Positions 24,858 through 33,793 are shown, counted from the stretch's first letter. The stretch: DNA of 64,000 nt from JAVKBW01 sp040222995 (GCA_040222995.1 JAVKBW010000008.1:1-64000), one strand, 5' to 3'. Notes: generated from the sequence alone by a model not told the origin. Numbers and translations are program-made.

Positions 24858-26828
24858 TCAGACACAATCGGCCAGCGCCTGCAGAAGACCGTCGCGGTTG
24901 TACTTTTCAATGCGGTCGGTGAAACCGGCCCGATGGTCCTTCTGCAAGTCGTCCGGCGCGGCGCGGGATGACACCGCGATTACAGGAACCTTCGCCCAGC
25001 GTCTGTCCCGGCGCAACGATTCGATAAAGTCGTAGCAACTGCTGTCCGGCAGGTCGGTGTCGCAGAGGATGGCGTCTATCGTGCGTTGCCGGTCGCACAC
25101 CGCCAGCGCCTGTTCCGCCGTCGCCGCTGTCAGCACAGTATAACCCGATGCGGTCAGGATCGGCGCAAGCAGGTTGCGGATATAGGCGCTGTCGTCGATC
25201 AGCAGCAATCGTTTGCCGCCCGGCGCGTCGGCGCGCGGCGGCTCGGCGGAAGGCGTCGGCGACGCATCTTCGCGATGTCTGTAGTCGCAATAGTGATCGG
25301 CATCGACGATGTCGGTCAGCACGCCCTTCAGCACGGCGCTGCCGAGCAGGCCCGGCCCGCCGGTCAGCGGCTGTATGGCGATGCGCGTGTCGACAATGTC
25401 CGAAACCTCGTCGACGACCAGCCCGACCCGCCCGTCCGGCCGGCCGATCACCAGAACCGGCTTTCTGCCGCTGTCGGGCAGGTCGATACCCTCCCCAACC
25501 GGCACCAGCGGCAAGTCCCGGTCACGATACGCCAGGGTGACGCCGGCATCGTCGATCGAGACATCCTCGAAATCGACCTCTTCCAGACGAACCACTTTAG
25601 CCAGCGGGACCGCCATCGGCCGTTCCCCGCCGGCCCGGAACAGCAGATAGGCGGACGGGCTGTCGCCGAGTGCCGGCCGCCCGGCAACCGCCACGACAGG
25701 CGCTGCAAGGGCGGCTGAATTCAGAACCATCGCCACAGAACCGTCGGCGAGAACCGTCGTGCCGGCATAGCAGTCGATGCCGCGGATGACCGACGCGACG
25801 GGCTGAACCACGATCTCTTCCGTCTCCAGCACGGCATCCACCAGAATGCCGAAAAGGGCATCGCCATTTCGCGCGACGACCACCAGACCGTCCCGTGCCG
25901 TCGCTGAATCAGCGTCATCGCCGGCAAGCTCGAAGACCGAGGCCAGGCTGACCACCGGCACGAGCCGGTCGCCCTGCCGCAGCACCAGCGACGACCGAAC
26001 CTGTTCAAGCACCGTTCCCGATGTTTCGCCGACGGACAGGACTTCGTCGATGTCAGCCTGCAGCAGGGCGAAACGCTGATCCCGGCACTGCACGATGACC
26101 GCGGCCTCAAGCGGTTTCGATTGCGCTTCCAGCACGCCGCGGCGAAGCACCGAGGTGACGTCAGACAAGCGGCGCAACGAAGCGTCCACCGCGCCGTCGC
26201 CCCGGTTTCGCAGGATATCCATCAACTGGTTCCGGGTCGCGCCCAGTTCAGACACCATGCGCATCAGGTTTTCCAGCACATCCCGCCTGACGCGAACGGT
26301 TCCGGTTTCCGGGTCCGTTTCCCTGTCGGTCGCTACGGGAAGCCGGTCTTCCGCTTCATCCGTCGGTCTTTCCGGTGCGCGGACAGCCGCAGGCCCTTCA
26401 GGCTTGAGCCCGGGTTCGACGACACCGGTCTCGGCAAGCGCGGAAAGCCCGTTTACAAGCCGGTCGCGATCCATCGGATGGCCCGGTTCTTCGCCTGTTT
26501 CCCGCAAATGGTCGAGAATGGTTGAAATCCGGTCGAATGCGACCCGAACCAGCCCCTGCACGTCTTCGGTCAACTCTATATCACCGGCGCGAAGACGCTC
26601 GACGACCGCATCGGCGGCCTGGGCCAGCGATTCCAGTTCGAAAAGTCTCAGAAAACCGCTGGTGCCCTTGATCATCCGCAGCAGGGAATGGACGTCGTCC
26701 AGCAGTGCCGCATCGTCGGGAGTCCGCGCCAGCGCCGACAAATCGCCGTCAAGCCGCGCCATCCGGTCGGACGTTTCGGAGAGAAATTCGGCGAGCAGAT
26801 CGTCCATTCGCGGCCTGTCGATCGTCAT
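24858..26828 (-). CDS. CheA-like scaffold lacking kinase domain and phospho-His, with receiver
   Basis: A 656-residue protein with the layout of a hybrid CheA but missing its engine. Residues 8-105 resemble the P1 Hpt domain, but the phosphorylated His of HTIKG is arginine (LLRMIKGTSG, Arg51). A P2-like linker follows, then a P3 dimerisation helix pair near 175-235 (DVLENLMRMVSELGATRNQL). The sequence then jumps directly into a CheW/P5 domain near 240 with no N, G1 or G2 box; the P4 ATPase domain is absent. A second CheW-like domain spans about 388-505, and a receiver with its Asp (AILCDTDLPD) and Lys ends the protein. The frame is open throughout, so this is not a frameshift. It lies just downstream of chpT. 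The start may be seven codons later, where the ribosome-binding site is better. Confidence 0.85.
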   Translation of the reverse strand: MTIDRPRMDDLLAEFLSETSDRMARLDGDLSALARTPDDAALLDDVHSLLRMIKGTSGFLRLFELESLAQAADAVVERLRAGDIELTEDVQGLVRVAFDRISTILDHLRETGEEPGHPMDRDRLVNGLSALAETGVVEPGLKPEGPAAVRAPERPTDEAEDRLPVATDRETDPETGTVRVRRDVLENLMRMVSELGATRNQLMDILRNRGDGAVDASLRRLSDVTSVLRRGVLEAQSKPLEAAVIVQCRDQRFALLQADIDEVLSVGETSGTVLEQVRSSLVLRQGDRLVPVVSLASVFELAGDDADSATARDGLVVVARNGDALFGILVDAVLETEEIVVQPVASVIRGIDCYAGTTVLADGSVAMVLNSAALAAPVVAVAGRPALGDSPSAYLLFRAGGERPMAVPLAKVVRLEEVDFEDVSIDDAGVTLAYRDRDLPLVPVGEGIDLPDSGRKPVLVIGRPDGRVGLVVDEVSDIVDTRIAIQPLTGGPGLLGSAVLKGVLTDIVDADHYCDYRHREDASPTPSAEPPRADAPGGKRLLLIDDSAYIRNLLAPILTASGYTVLTAATAEQALAVCDRQRTIDAILCDTDLPDSSCYDFIESLRRDRRWAKVPVIAVSSRAAPDDLQKDHRAGFTDRIEKYNRDGLLQALADCV

Positions 26829-26893
26829 CGGGTTGCATCGAAGCGCCAAGCTTACGGGAAACCGGCCGCAAAAGGCCAGCCGAATAGCGGTCC

Positions 26894-27511
26894 TCAGGCC
26901 GGCAGAAGCAGCCGGATCGTCACTGTATCCGTGTCGGTTTCGACGAAAATCCTGCCGCCGATATCGTTTACCAGACAATACAGGTAGGCGGCATGAACCC
27001 GGTTTGCCGAAACATCGTCTTCCGGCCCACCGGTCCTGAGCAGCGCCGCGATCTCATCGCGCAGGGTCGCCTGCGTGCCGCGCGCCGTCACTGTAGTTTC
27101 CGTCCCGCCGGCGGTTATCGACAGGCGTCCGCCCCGCAACAGCGACGCCGCCGCGATTTCCACCGCCAGCAGCAGGCATTTGCCCGCGCCCTCTTTCCGC
27201 AGAACCGCTTCATCGCCCTTCATCGACCAGAGGCCGGAAACGGACGATTTTTCAAGATAGCCGTCGACGGCGGATTTCAGCATATCAAGGCCGATGGGCG
27301 CTCGCCCGGCACAGCCATAGGCAAGCCGGAAGAACTGCAGCCTTTGCGACGCCCGGCCGGAACTGTCCGCCAGCAGCGCCAGCGTTTCCGGATCCGCCTC
27401 GCCCGTTTCGCCCAGCATTTCGATACCGGCGGAGACGCCGCCGACGGGCCCGACAAGTTCGTGCACCAGCCGCGAGGCCATAAGCTCAGCGAAATCGGTA
27501 TGCTTGGGCAT
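26894..27511 (-). CDS. chpT: Histidine phosphotransferase ChpT
   Basis: Dimeric phosphotransferase relaying phosphate from CckA to CtrA and CpdR, about 205 residues. The phosphorylatable histidine is His17 in LASRLVHELVGPVGG, followed by the typical SGRASQRLQFFRLAYG helix and a degenerate HATPase-like C-terminal fold without an ATP-binding glycine box. I choose the ATG giving MPKHTDF because GGA is well placed; another start 11 codons earlier is possible. It is first in the string chpT, CheA-like, CheY-like, cheR and so links the CtrA phosphorelay to a chemotaxis-like gene set. Confidence 0.88.
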   Translation of the reverse strand: MPKHTDFAELMASRLVHELVGPVGGVSAGIEMLGETGEADPETLALLADSSGRASQRLQFFRLAYGCAGRAPIGLDMLKSAVDGYLEKSSVSGLWSMKGDEAVLRKEGAGKCLLLAVEIAAASLLRGGRLSITAGGTETTVTARGTQATLRDEIAALLRTGGPEDDVSANRVHAAYLYCLVNDIGGRIFVETDTDTVTIRLLLPA

Positions 27512-27704
27512 TGGTATTCCAGATGACAGTTTTGAAACATTCATACTGCATACTCACAGGCTGTTTCCCTTGATCGAGCTCAATTATCGCGCAAAGGCGT
27601 TAACATATCCTTTCCGGATCGCCTGTCTGCACTGTTTTTCTTCATCGTCCCGTTGCGATACGCTAAAGCGGTTCACGTTTAACCGGCGACAGGGAGGACC
27701 GACG

Positions 27705-27896
27705 ATGACCGGACAGGGACAGCATGGCCTGACGCCGGGCGTCTACGTGCGCAACGCCGCCGCGCCGGACTGGGGCGACGGCCAGGTACAGTCCGCAATC
27801 GGCAACAAGGTAACGGTGAATTTCGAACATTGCGGCAAGGTCGTGATCGATACAAGCGTGGTTCCCCTGCAGATCACCGATCCGTCAGGCGATTGA
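27705..27896 (+). CDS. DUF3553 small protein
   Basis: A 63-residue protein with the DUF3553 pattern (PDWGDGQVQSAIGNKVTVNFEH followed by GKVVID), a small beta-barrel that resembles the CarD/UvrD-tail type of nucleic-acid or polymerase-binding module. An AGGGAGGA ribosome-binding site precedes the ATG by eight bases and fixes the start; the longer upstream frame is not credible. The gene stands between divergent chpT and the formate dehydrogenase beta gene, 111 bases from the latter. Its function is unknown; a role in transcription-linked processes is speculation from the fold. Confidence 0.85.
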   Translation: MTGQGQHGLTPGVYVRNAAAPDWGDGQVQSAIGNKVTVNFEHCGKVVIDTSVVPLQITDPSGD

Positions 27897-28007
27897 CGCG
27901 GTCCGCCCGGCATGGCATTGCCCGGTCGTAACCGGATCAGTGAATGACGCGGACCGTACAGTGCCAATGCGGCAAGACGGTCAGGATGCGTCCCTGAAAA
28001 GATAAAA

Positions 28008-29735
28008 GTGATTGAGATGTCGATGGCTGAAGACAATGGGCAGGTAAAGAAGTTCCGCAATCCCGGCTTCGGGCGGCGCAAGACGGTGCCGTTCTCGAAA
28101 GGGCGTCAGCCCGACCCGAAAGCCGTCGAAGAGGTCGCGGCCCTGCTGGGCGACCGGCCGCGCGACCGCGACCTGCTGATCGAGCACCTGCATCTTATCC
28201 AGGATAAATACGGCCATCTTTCCGCCGGCCACATGAACGCCCTGGCGACGGAAATGAAGCTCGCGATGGCGGAAGTCTACGAAGTCGCCTCGTTCTACGC
28301 GCATTTCGATCTGGTTCTGGAAGGCGATGCGGCCCCGCCCCCGCTGACGATCAGGGTCTGCGATTCGCTGTCCTGCGAACTGGCCGGCGCGCAAGCGCTG
28401 CTGAAAGACCTGCCCGACGCCGTGGGCAAGGATGTCCGCGTCATCCGCGCGCCTTGCATGGGCCGCTGCCATGTCGCCCCGGTCGCCGAAGTCGGCCACT
28501 ATCACGCCACCAACGCCACGGTGGACAGCATCGCCGAAGCGGTATCGACCGGCCACACCCATGCCGAAATTCCCGATTACCTGGGCTTTGAGGATTATGT
28601 CGCAGGCGGCGGCTACGCCCTTTTGAAAGACTGCCTGTCCGGCAAGCGGACCTTCGAGGAAATGGCCGACACGATCGAGGCGTCCGGCCTGCGCGGCCTT
28701 GGCGGCGCGGGTTTCCCGACCGGCAAGAAATGGAAGATCGTCCGCGGCACGCCCGGCCCGCGCCTGATGACCATCAACGGCGACGAAGGCGAACCCGGCA
28801 CGATCAAGGATCACCATTACCTGACCCGCGACCCGCACCGCTTCATCGAAGGCGCGCTGATCGGCGCGTGGGCGGTCGAGGCGGAAGCCGTCTACGTCTA
28901 CATGCGCGACGAATACCCGGATGTGCTGCATATCCTGCAAAAGGAAATGGACCGGGTAACGAAGGAAGGCCTCGCCGATCATACGAAGCTGATCCTGCGG
29001 CGCGGCGCCGGCGCGTATATCTGCGGCGAAGAATCCGCGATGATCGAAAGCATTGAAGGCAAGCGCGGCCTGCCCCGCCACCGCCCGCCCTATGTGGCGC
29101 AGGTCGGCATTTTCGGCAAACCGACTTTGGTCAACAATGTGGAAACCGTATTCTGGGTCCGCGAAATCATCGAAAAAGGCGCGGACTGGTTCAAGGGCCA
29201 TGGCCGCAACGGCCGCACCGGGTTGCGCTCGTTCTCCGTTTCAGGGCGCGTGAAAGACCCGGGCGTCAAACTCGCGCCGGCAGGCATCACCATCCGCGAA
29301 CTGATCGACGAATATTGCGGCGGCATGCTCGACGGCCACGCCTTCAAGGCCTATCTGCCGGGCGGCGCGTCGGGCGGCATCCTGCCCGCCAGCATGGGCG
29401 ACATCCCGATGGATTTCGACACGATCCAGAAGGACGCCAAATATTCCTTCATCGGTTCCGCCGCCGTGATGGTTTTATCCGACAAGGACAGCGTGATCGA
29501 CGCCGCGCTGAACATCATGCGGTTTTTCGAGGATGAAAGCTGCGGCCAGTGCACGCCGTGCCGCGTCGGCACCGAAAAGGCCGTGAAGCTGATGGCGCAA
29601 GACACATGGAACAAACCGCTGTTGCAGGAACTGGCGACGGCGATGATGGATGCCTCCATCTGCGGTCTCGGTCAGGCCGCCCCCAACCCGCTGCTCTGCG
29701 TGCTGGAATATTTCCCGGACGAGGTGCCTGCCTGA
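28008..29735 (+). CDS. NAD-dependent formate dehydrogenase beta subunit (NuoE-NuoF fusion)
   Basis: Soluble flavoprotein subunit passing electrons from formate to NAD+, 575 residues. The N-terminal 170 residues are a NuoE-like thioredoxin fold with a [2Fe-2S] cluster (CDSLSCELAG, CMGRCHVAP). The rest is NuoF-like: NAD/FMN-binding GLRGLGGAGFPTGKKW, GAGAYICGEESAMIESIEG, and a [4Fe-4S] site CGQCTPCRVG. This fused architecture matches the tungsten/molybdenum FDH1 type of Methylobacterium. It has a GTG start, with ATG codons three and five codons later. The catalytic partner is encoded 4 kb downstream, separated by opposite-strand threonine genes. Confidence 0.93.
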   Translation: MIEMSMAEDNGQVKKFRNPGFGRRKTVPFSKGRQPDPKAVEEVAALLGDRPRDRDLLIEHLHLIQDKYGHLSAGHMNALATEMKLAMAEVYEVASFYAHFDLVLEGDAAPPPLTIRVCDSLSCELAGAQALLKDLPDAVGKDVRVIRAPCMGRCHVAPVAEVGHYHATNATVDSIAEAVSTGHTHAEIPDYLGFEDYVAGGGYALLKDCLSGKRTFEEMADTIEASGLRGLGGAGFPTGKKWKIVRGTPGPRLMTINGDEGEPGTIKDHHYLTRDPHRFIEGALIGAWAVEAEAVYVYMRDEYPDVLHILQKEMDRVTKEGLADHTKLILRRGAGAYICGEESAMIESIEGKRGLPRHRPPYVAQVGIFGKPTLVNNVETVFWVREIIEKGADWFKGHGRNGRTGLRSFSVSGRVKDPGVKLAPAGITIRELIDEYCGGMLDGHAFKAYLPGGASGGILPASMGDIPMDFDTIQKDAKYSFIGSAAVMVLSDKDSVIDAALNIMRFFEDESCGQCTPCRVGTEKAVKLMAQDTWNKPLLQELATAMMDASICGLGQAAPNPLLCVLEYFPDEVPA

Positions 29736-29756
29736 CCCGTTCGGTCAGACAACCGG

Positions 29757-30089
29757 CTACCCCGACTTCGTAACCTGCGCGTCCGGCGCGTCGACGCCGT
29801 CCGGCACGCCGTCGACAAGCAGAAAGCTGCTTTCGGCGGCAGCGTGGCGTATTTTTGCCACTTCCTGGTATTCCGGTGAGTTGTAGAAGGTTCTGACAAC
29901 CTCTTTCGACGGAAATTCCAGCACCACGATGCGCCTGTCGAAGGCCGGGCCTTCCAGCGCCTCGACCTCGCCGCCGCGCACGATGAATTTTCCGCCGTAT
30001 TTCGTGACCAGCGCCGGCGTCTGCGCCGTGTACTTCTTGTAGGTTTCCGGGTCGTCAACACGGACGGTTGCAATCAGATAGGCGGTCAT
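29757..30089 (-). CDS. DUF1330 family protein
   Basis: A 110-residue protein of the DUF1330 family, a dimeric alpha-beta barrel related to antibiotic monooxygenase folds. The N-terminal MTAYLIATVRVDDPETYKKY and the FPSKEVVRTFYNSPEY motif are characteristic. No cofactor-binding residues are evident and the biochemical role is unknown. It follows tdh on the same strand after 14 bases and probably shares its transcript, making a kbl-tdh-DUF1330 unit. The start is the ATG preceded by AAGGAGGAA. Confidence 0.88.
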   Translation of the reverse strand: MTAYLIATVRVDDPETYKKYTAQTPALVTKYGGKFIVRGGEVEALEGPAFDRRIVVLEFPSKEVVRTFYNSPEYQEVAKIRHAAAESSFLLVDGVPDGVDAPDAQVTKSG

Positions 30090-30103
30090 TGGCAGTTTCC
30101 TCC

Positions 30104-31141
30104 TTACGTCCAGTCCAGCACGATCTTGCCGGATTTGCCGGAACACATGGTTTCGAACCCGTCGAGATAATCGTCCACTTTCAGGCGGTGGGTGAGGATC
30201 GGGTTGAGGTCCAGCCCTTCCTGGATCAAAGCCGTGCCCTTGTACCAGGTCTCGAACATTTCCCGCCCGTAGATGCCCTTGATCTGCAGTCCCTTGAAGA
30301 CGACCTGGGTGAGGTCGACGGCGGCGTCGCCGGGCGGGATGCCGAGAAGGGCGATCTTGCCGCCGTTGATCATCGCCTTCAGCATCGAATTGAAGGCGTG
30401 CGGGTTGCCGGACATTTCCAGCCCGACATCGAAGCCTTCGGTCATGCCGAGGCTTTTCATCACGTCGTCGAGGCTGGTTTTCGACACATCGACCGCGTTC
30501 TGGATGCCCAGAGATTTCGCCAGATCCAGGCGGTACGGATTGACGTCGGTGATCACCACATGCCGGGCGGCGACCTTTTTGGCGACGGCGGCGGCCATGA
30601 TGCCGATCGGCCCGGCCCCTGTCACCAGCACGTCCTCGCCCACCAGATCGAACGACAGGGCGGTGTGGACGGCATTACCGTAAGGGTCGAGAATCGCCGC
30701 CAGATCGTCGCTCAGATAATCCGGCAGCTTGTAGGTGTTGTGCGCCGGGATGGCGAGGTATTCGGCGAACGCGCCCGGCCGGTTGACGCCGACGCCGACC
30801 GTGTTGCGGCACAGATGTTCCCGCCCCGCCCGGCAGTTGCGGCACAGGCCGCAGACGATATGGCCCTCGCCCGACACCCGGTTGCCTATTTCGAACCCTT
30901 CGACATCCTCGCCCATCGCCGCAACTTCACCGGCGAATTCGTGGCCGACCGTCATCGGCACGGGAATGGTTTTCTGCGACCACTCATCCCAGGTGTAGAT
31001 ATGGATATCGGTGCCGCAGATCGCGGTTTTCCTGATCTTGATCAGCAGATCGTTCGGGCCGTATTCCGGCACCGGCACGTCCTGCATCCAGATGCCGCGC
31101 TCCGGCTTCTGCTTCACCAGCGCTTTCATTGTTTGTGGCAT
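30104..31141 (-). CDS. tdh: L-threonine 3-dehydrogenase
   Basis: Zinc-dependent medium-chain dehydrogenase of 345 residues converting L-threonine to 2-amino-3-ketobutyrate with NAD+. The catalytic zinc region is ICGTDIHIYTWDEW and GHEFAGEV, the structural zinc site is CGLCRNCRAGREHLC, and the cofactor-binding motif is VTGAGPIGIMAA. Length equals that of E. coli Tdh. It works with the upstream kbl product, which splits the intermediate into glycine and acetyl-CoA. The intergenic space to kbl contains two REP-like hairpins, so the genes may not be tightly coupled. Confidence 0.95.
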   Translation of the reverse strand: MPQTMKALVKQKPERGIWMQDVPVPEYGPNDLLIKIRKTAICGTDIHIYTWDEWSQKTIPVPMTVGHEFAGEVAAMGEDVEGFEIGNRVSGEGHIVCGLCRNCRAGREHLCRNTVGVGVNRPGAFAEYLAIPAHNTYKLPDYLSDDLAAILDPYGNAVHTALSFDLVGEDVLVTGAGPIGIMAAAVAKKVAARHVVITDVNPYRLDLAKSLGIQNAVDVSKTSLDDVMKSLGMTEGFDVGLEMSGNPHAFNSMLKAMINGGKIALLGIPPGDAAVDLTQVVFKGLQIKGIYGREMFETWYKGTALIQEGLDLNPILTHRLKVDDYLDGFETMCSGKSGKIVLDWT

Positions 31142-31159
31142 GACAGTTCTACCTTTTCC

Positions 31160-31232
31160 TCACGATCCCCGGTCTTGAACCGGGGTCTTCATCCCATTCG
31201 GCGAAAGATCCCGGATCAGGTCCGGGATTCGA
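31160..31232. repeat. REP-like double hairpin between kbl and tdh
   Basis: Two adjacent palindromes, CCCCGGTCTTGAACCGGGG at 31167-31185 and a GATCCCGG..CCGGGATT hairpin at 31208-31230. The same family recurs at 36878-36900 and several times within 44469-44650. They look like dispersed extragenic palindromes; they may also attenuate or stabilise the kbl-tdh message. Confidence 0.65.
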
Positions 31233-31233
31233 T

Positions 31234-32424
31234 TTAAACAATAACGCCCATATCGCGCCCGACCTCGGCGAAGGCAGCGACCGCGCGGTCGATATCCTGC
31301 GCGCTGTGCGCGGCTGACATCTGGGTGCGGATACGCGCCTGGCCCTGCGGCACGACGGGGAAGAAAAAGCCGATCACGTAGACGCCCTTTTCCAGCATCG
31401 CCGCCGCCATATCCTGCGCCAGTTTGGCGTCGCCCAGCATGACCGGAACGATCGGGTGTTCACCCGGCGCGAGCGTGAAGCCCAGCTTCGTCATGTCGCT
31501 GCGGAAATGTTCGGCGTTGTTCCGCAGCCGGACCCTCAGGTCGTCGGACTGTTCCAGCATGTCGATCACCCGCAGGGAGGTCGCGGCGATCACCGGGGCC
31601 AAAGTATTGGAAAACAGATAGGGGCGCGACCGCTGCCGCAGCCAGTCGACGATTTCCTTCTTCGCCACCGTATACCCGCCGGACGCACCGCCCAGCGCCT
31701 TGCCCAGCGTACCGGTCATGATATCGACCCGGCCCTCGACGCCGCAATATTCCGGCGTGCCCCTGCCCCTGTCGCCGACAAAGCCGACGGCGTGGCTGTC
31801 ATCGACCATCACCATCGCATCGTATTTTTCGGCCAGATCGCAGATCTCGGGTAGCTTCGCGATGAACCCGTCCATCGAGAACACGCCGTCGGTGGCGATC
31901 ATCCTGAACTGGCTGCCGTCGGCCTCTTTCAGTTTTTCTTCCAGATCGGCCATGTCGGAATTGGCGTAGCGCAGCCGTTTCGCCTTGCAGAGCCTGATGC
32001 CGTCGATCATCGAGGCGTGGTTCAGGGCATCGGAAATCACCGCGTCTTCCGGCCCCAGCAGGGTTTCGAACAGGCCGGCATTGGCATCGAAACAGGACGA
32101 ATACAGGATCGCATCCTCGTAGCCGAGGAAACCGGCCAGCCGGGATTCCAACTCCTTGTGTTCCTCCTGCGTGCCGCAGATGAACCGCACCGACGCCATG
32201 CCGTACCCATACCGGTCGAGCGCCTGTTTGGCCGCCGCCACAAGATCGGGACTGTCGGCAAGGCCGAGGTAATTGTTGGCGCAGAAGTTCAGCACATGCG
32301 CGCCGCCGGCGACCTCGATATCCGCCGTCTGCTTCGACGTGATGACGCGCTCGGTCTTGTACAGACCCGCGTCCTTCAGGCCTTCGAGCTCGGTCCGCAA
32401 GTGCCCGGTGAAAGAAGAGATCAT
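31234..32424 (-). CDS. kbl: 2-amino-3-ketobutyrate CoA ligase (glycine C-acetyltransferase)
   Basis: PLP-dependent alpha-oxoamine synthase family enzyme, 396 residues, cleaving 2-amino-3-ketobutyrate with CoA to glycine and acetyl-CoA. The PLP lysine is in MTGTLGKALGGASGGY; other family motifs are ANNYLGLAD, SCFDANAGLFE and VDDSHAVGFVG. The start is the ATG giving MISSFTGHL; 24 extra in-frame residues upstream are unlike the family. Together with tdh it forms the threonine-to-glycine route. This glycine could feed one-carbon metabolism and, ultimately, formate, which fits the flanking formate dehydrogenase genes, but that is only inference. Confidence 0.94.
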   Translation of the reverse strand: MISSFTGHLRTELEGLKDAGLYKTERVITSKQTADIEVAGGAHVLNFCANNYLGLADSPDLVAAAKQALDRYGYGMASVRFICGTQEEHKELESRLAGFLGYEDAILYSSCFDANAGLFETLLGPEDAVISDALNHASMIDGIRLCKAKRLRYANSDMADLEEKLKEADGSQFRMIATDGVFSMDGFIAKLPEICDLAEKYDAMVMVDDSHAVGFVGDRGRGTPEYCGVEGRVDIMTGTLGKALGGASGGYTVAKKEIVDWLRQRSRPYLFSNTLAPVIAATSLRVIDMLEQSDDLRVRLRNNAEHFRSDMTKLGFTLAPGEHPIVPVMLGDAKLAQDMAAAMLEKGVYVIGFFFPVVPQGQARIRTQMSAAHSAQDIDRAVAAFAEVGRDMGVIV

Positions 32425-32746
32425 GACGGCAAACCCCCGCGATTTGGTTCTTATGCTGCAATCATGGCTGGTATGGCGATACTTGCAAACCGGCAAAACG
32501 GAGAAATTGCGGGAACGGAAAAATTTTCAGACGGCACGTCAGGTGCCTGTGACCGAAATTGCGCACAATGACAGAGTCCCGGCGCCGTGACCGGCGGCAG
32601 CCAACCAAGTCCGGTCACCACGGCCTCAAGCGCAATCACCTGGGCGTTACAGTATCCATAATTTAATACTTTTTCTTGCAATTCATTCTTGATTACACCG
32701 CCCCAAGCCATTTTGATGGCGGAGATATATCAGGGAATGGGACCGC
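32425..32746. promoter_or_regulatory. Divergent intergenic region of kbl and the receiver-Hpt gene
   Basis: About 320 bases with no supported gene. Near 32660-32690 an AT-rich stretch on the minus strand contains TTGCAA and a TATTAAATTAT region that could serve as the kbl promoter, which would give a leader of over 200 bases. I see no glycine-riboswitch core. An open frame of 86 codons on the minus strand lacks a ribosome-binding site. Confidence 0.35.
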
Positions 32747-33793
32747 ATGACCGGTTTTGAAAATTGCACCGTTCTTGTGGTCGAGGATCATATGGAAATC
32801 CGGACGCTTCTGGCGTCGGTGCTGACCGCGCTCGGCGTCAGGAATGTCGTCGTCGCCAATAACGGCGCGCAGGCCATCGAGATCATGACCCAGATGCGCC
32901 TCAGGCCCGACCTTGCCGGGGTGACGGAAATCGACGCCATCGTCTCGGACTGGGTCATGGACAATATCGACGGCGCGACCCTGCTGCGATGGGTGCGCCG
33001 GCACAAGGATTCCCCCGACCGGTTCATGCCGTTCCTGATGCTGAGCGCCAATGCCGACGCCGACAGGGTGGAACTCGCCCGCGATCTCGGCGCATCCGAC
33101 TTCCTGGCCAAACCCTTCACGGCCGCAAGCCTGGCGGCGCATCTTGTCATCGCGATGACCGACGACCGTCACTATGTGAAGGTCGGCGCCTATTTCGGAC
33201 CGGACCGGCGCAAACGCATCGAGGATGTCCCTGCCGAAAAGCGTGATTCCCAGACCCCCTATACCGAAAAGGGCGTCCGCTACTATCCGCCGCCGCGCAG
33301 CAAAAGGCGCAAGGTCAGCAGGGATTTCATGCCGGCGAAAACGGACCTGGAAACCGTTGAAATGGAACTGGAGGCCTGTACGGAAGACTTCCGGGACTGG
33401 ATGGAGGCGTATTTCCGGCGTCTCGATGAGGCCTGCGCACACTGCGCCGGGGCCGACCCGAAACAGCGCGTCAGACCGTTCAACGACATCAACGCGATTT
33501 CGCATGAAATGCGCGGCCAGGGCGGCATGTTCGGTTATCCGCTGATCACCGACGTGGCCCGGTCGCTGTTCGGTCTGACGCATCTGAACAAGGACAGGTC
33601 TGACGGGTGCCTGAAGCTGATCCGCAACCATATCGATACGATGAAAGCCATCATGCATGAAAACGTCGAGGGGGATGGCGGCGAAATCGGCATGGAACTG
33701 GTGGCGGAACTGAGACGCGCGAACACCCTGTTTCTGGCCACTACGTCCGTTGAAGGCGCGGTCAGCCGCGACTTTGAAAAGGCCAACCGCTAG
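32747..33793 (+). CDS. Receiver protein with C-terminal Hpt-like domain
   Basis: A 348-residue signalling protein. The N-terminal receiver has its acidic pair (VVEDHMEIRTLL), phosphoacceptor Asp68 (AIVSDWVMDNIDG) and Lys (FLAKPF). A basic linker (FGPDRRKR, PPPRSKRRK) leads to a C-terminal helical domain whose HEMRGQGGMFG motif, with His253, resembles the Hpt phosphotransfer consensus HxxKG. There is no kinase or DNA-binding domain, so it could receive and relay phosphate within one chain or between partners. It lies on the same strand as, and 110 bases before, the formate dehydrogenase alpha gene. Its cognate kinase is not in the window. Confidence 0.8.
   Translation: MTGFENCTVLVVEDHMEIRTLLASVLTALGVRNVVVANNGAQAIEIMTQMRLRPDLAGVTEIDAIVSDWVMDNIDGATLLRWVRRHKDSPDRFMPFLMLSANADADRVELARDLGASDFLAKPFTAASLAAHLVIAMTDDRHYVKVGAYFGPDRRKRIEDVPAEKRDSQTPYTEKGVRYYPPPRSKRRKVSRDFMPAKTDLETVEMELEACTEDFRDWMEAYFRRLDEACAHCAGADPKQRVRPFNDINAISHEMRGQGGMFGYPLITDVARSLFGLTHLNKDRSDGCLKLIRNHIDTMKAIMHENVEGDGGEIGMELVAELRRANTLFLATTSVEGAVSRDFEKANR

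Noticed and set aside
32451..32711. 86-codon minus-strand frame in the kbl leader
   Set aside because: Its first part looks protein-like, but there is no Shine-Dalgarno sequence and the rest is Pro/Cys-rich noise; it lies in a probable leader region.
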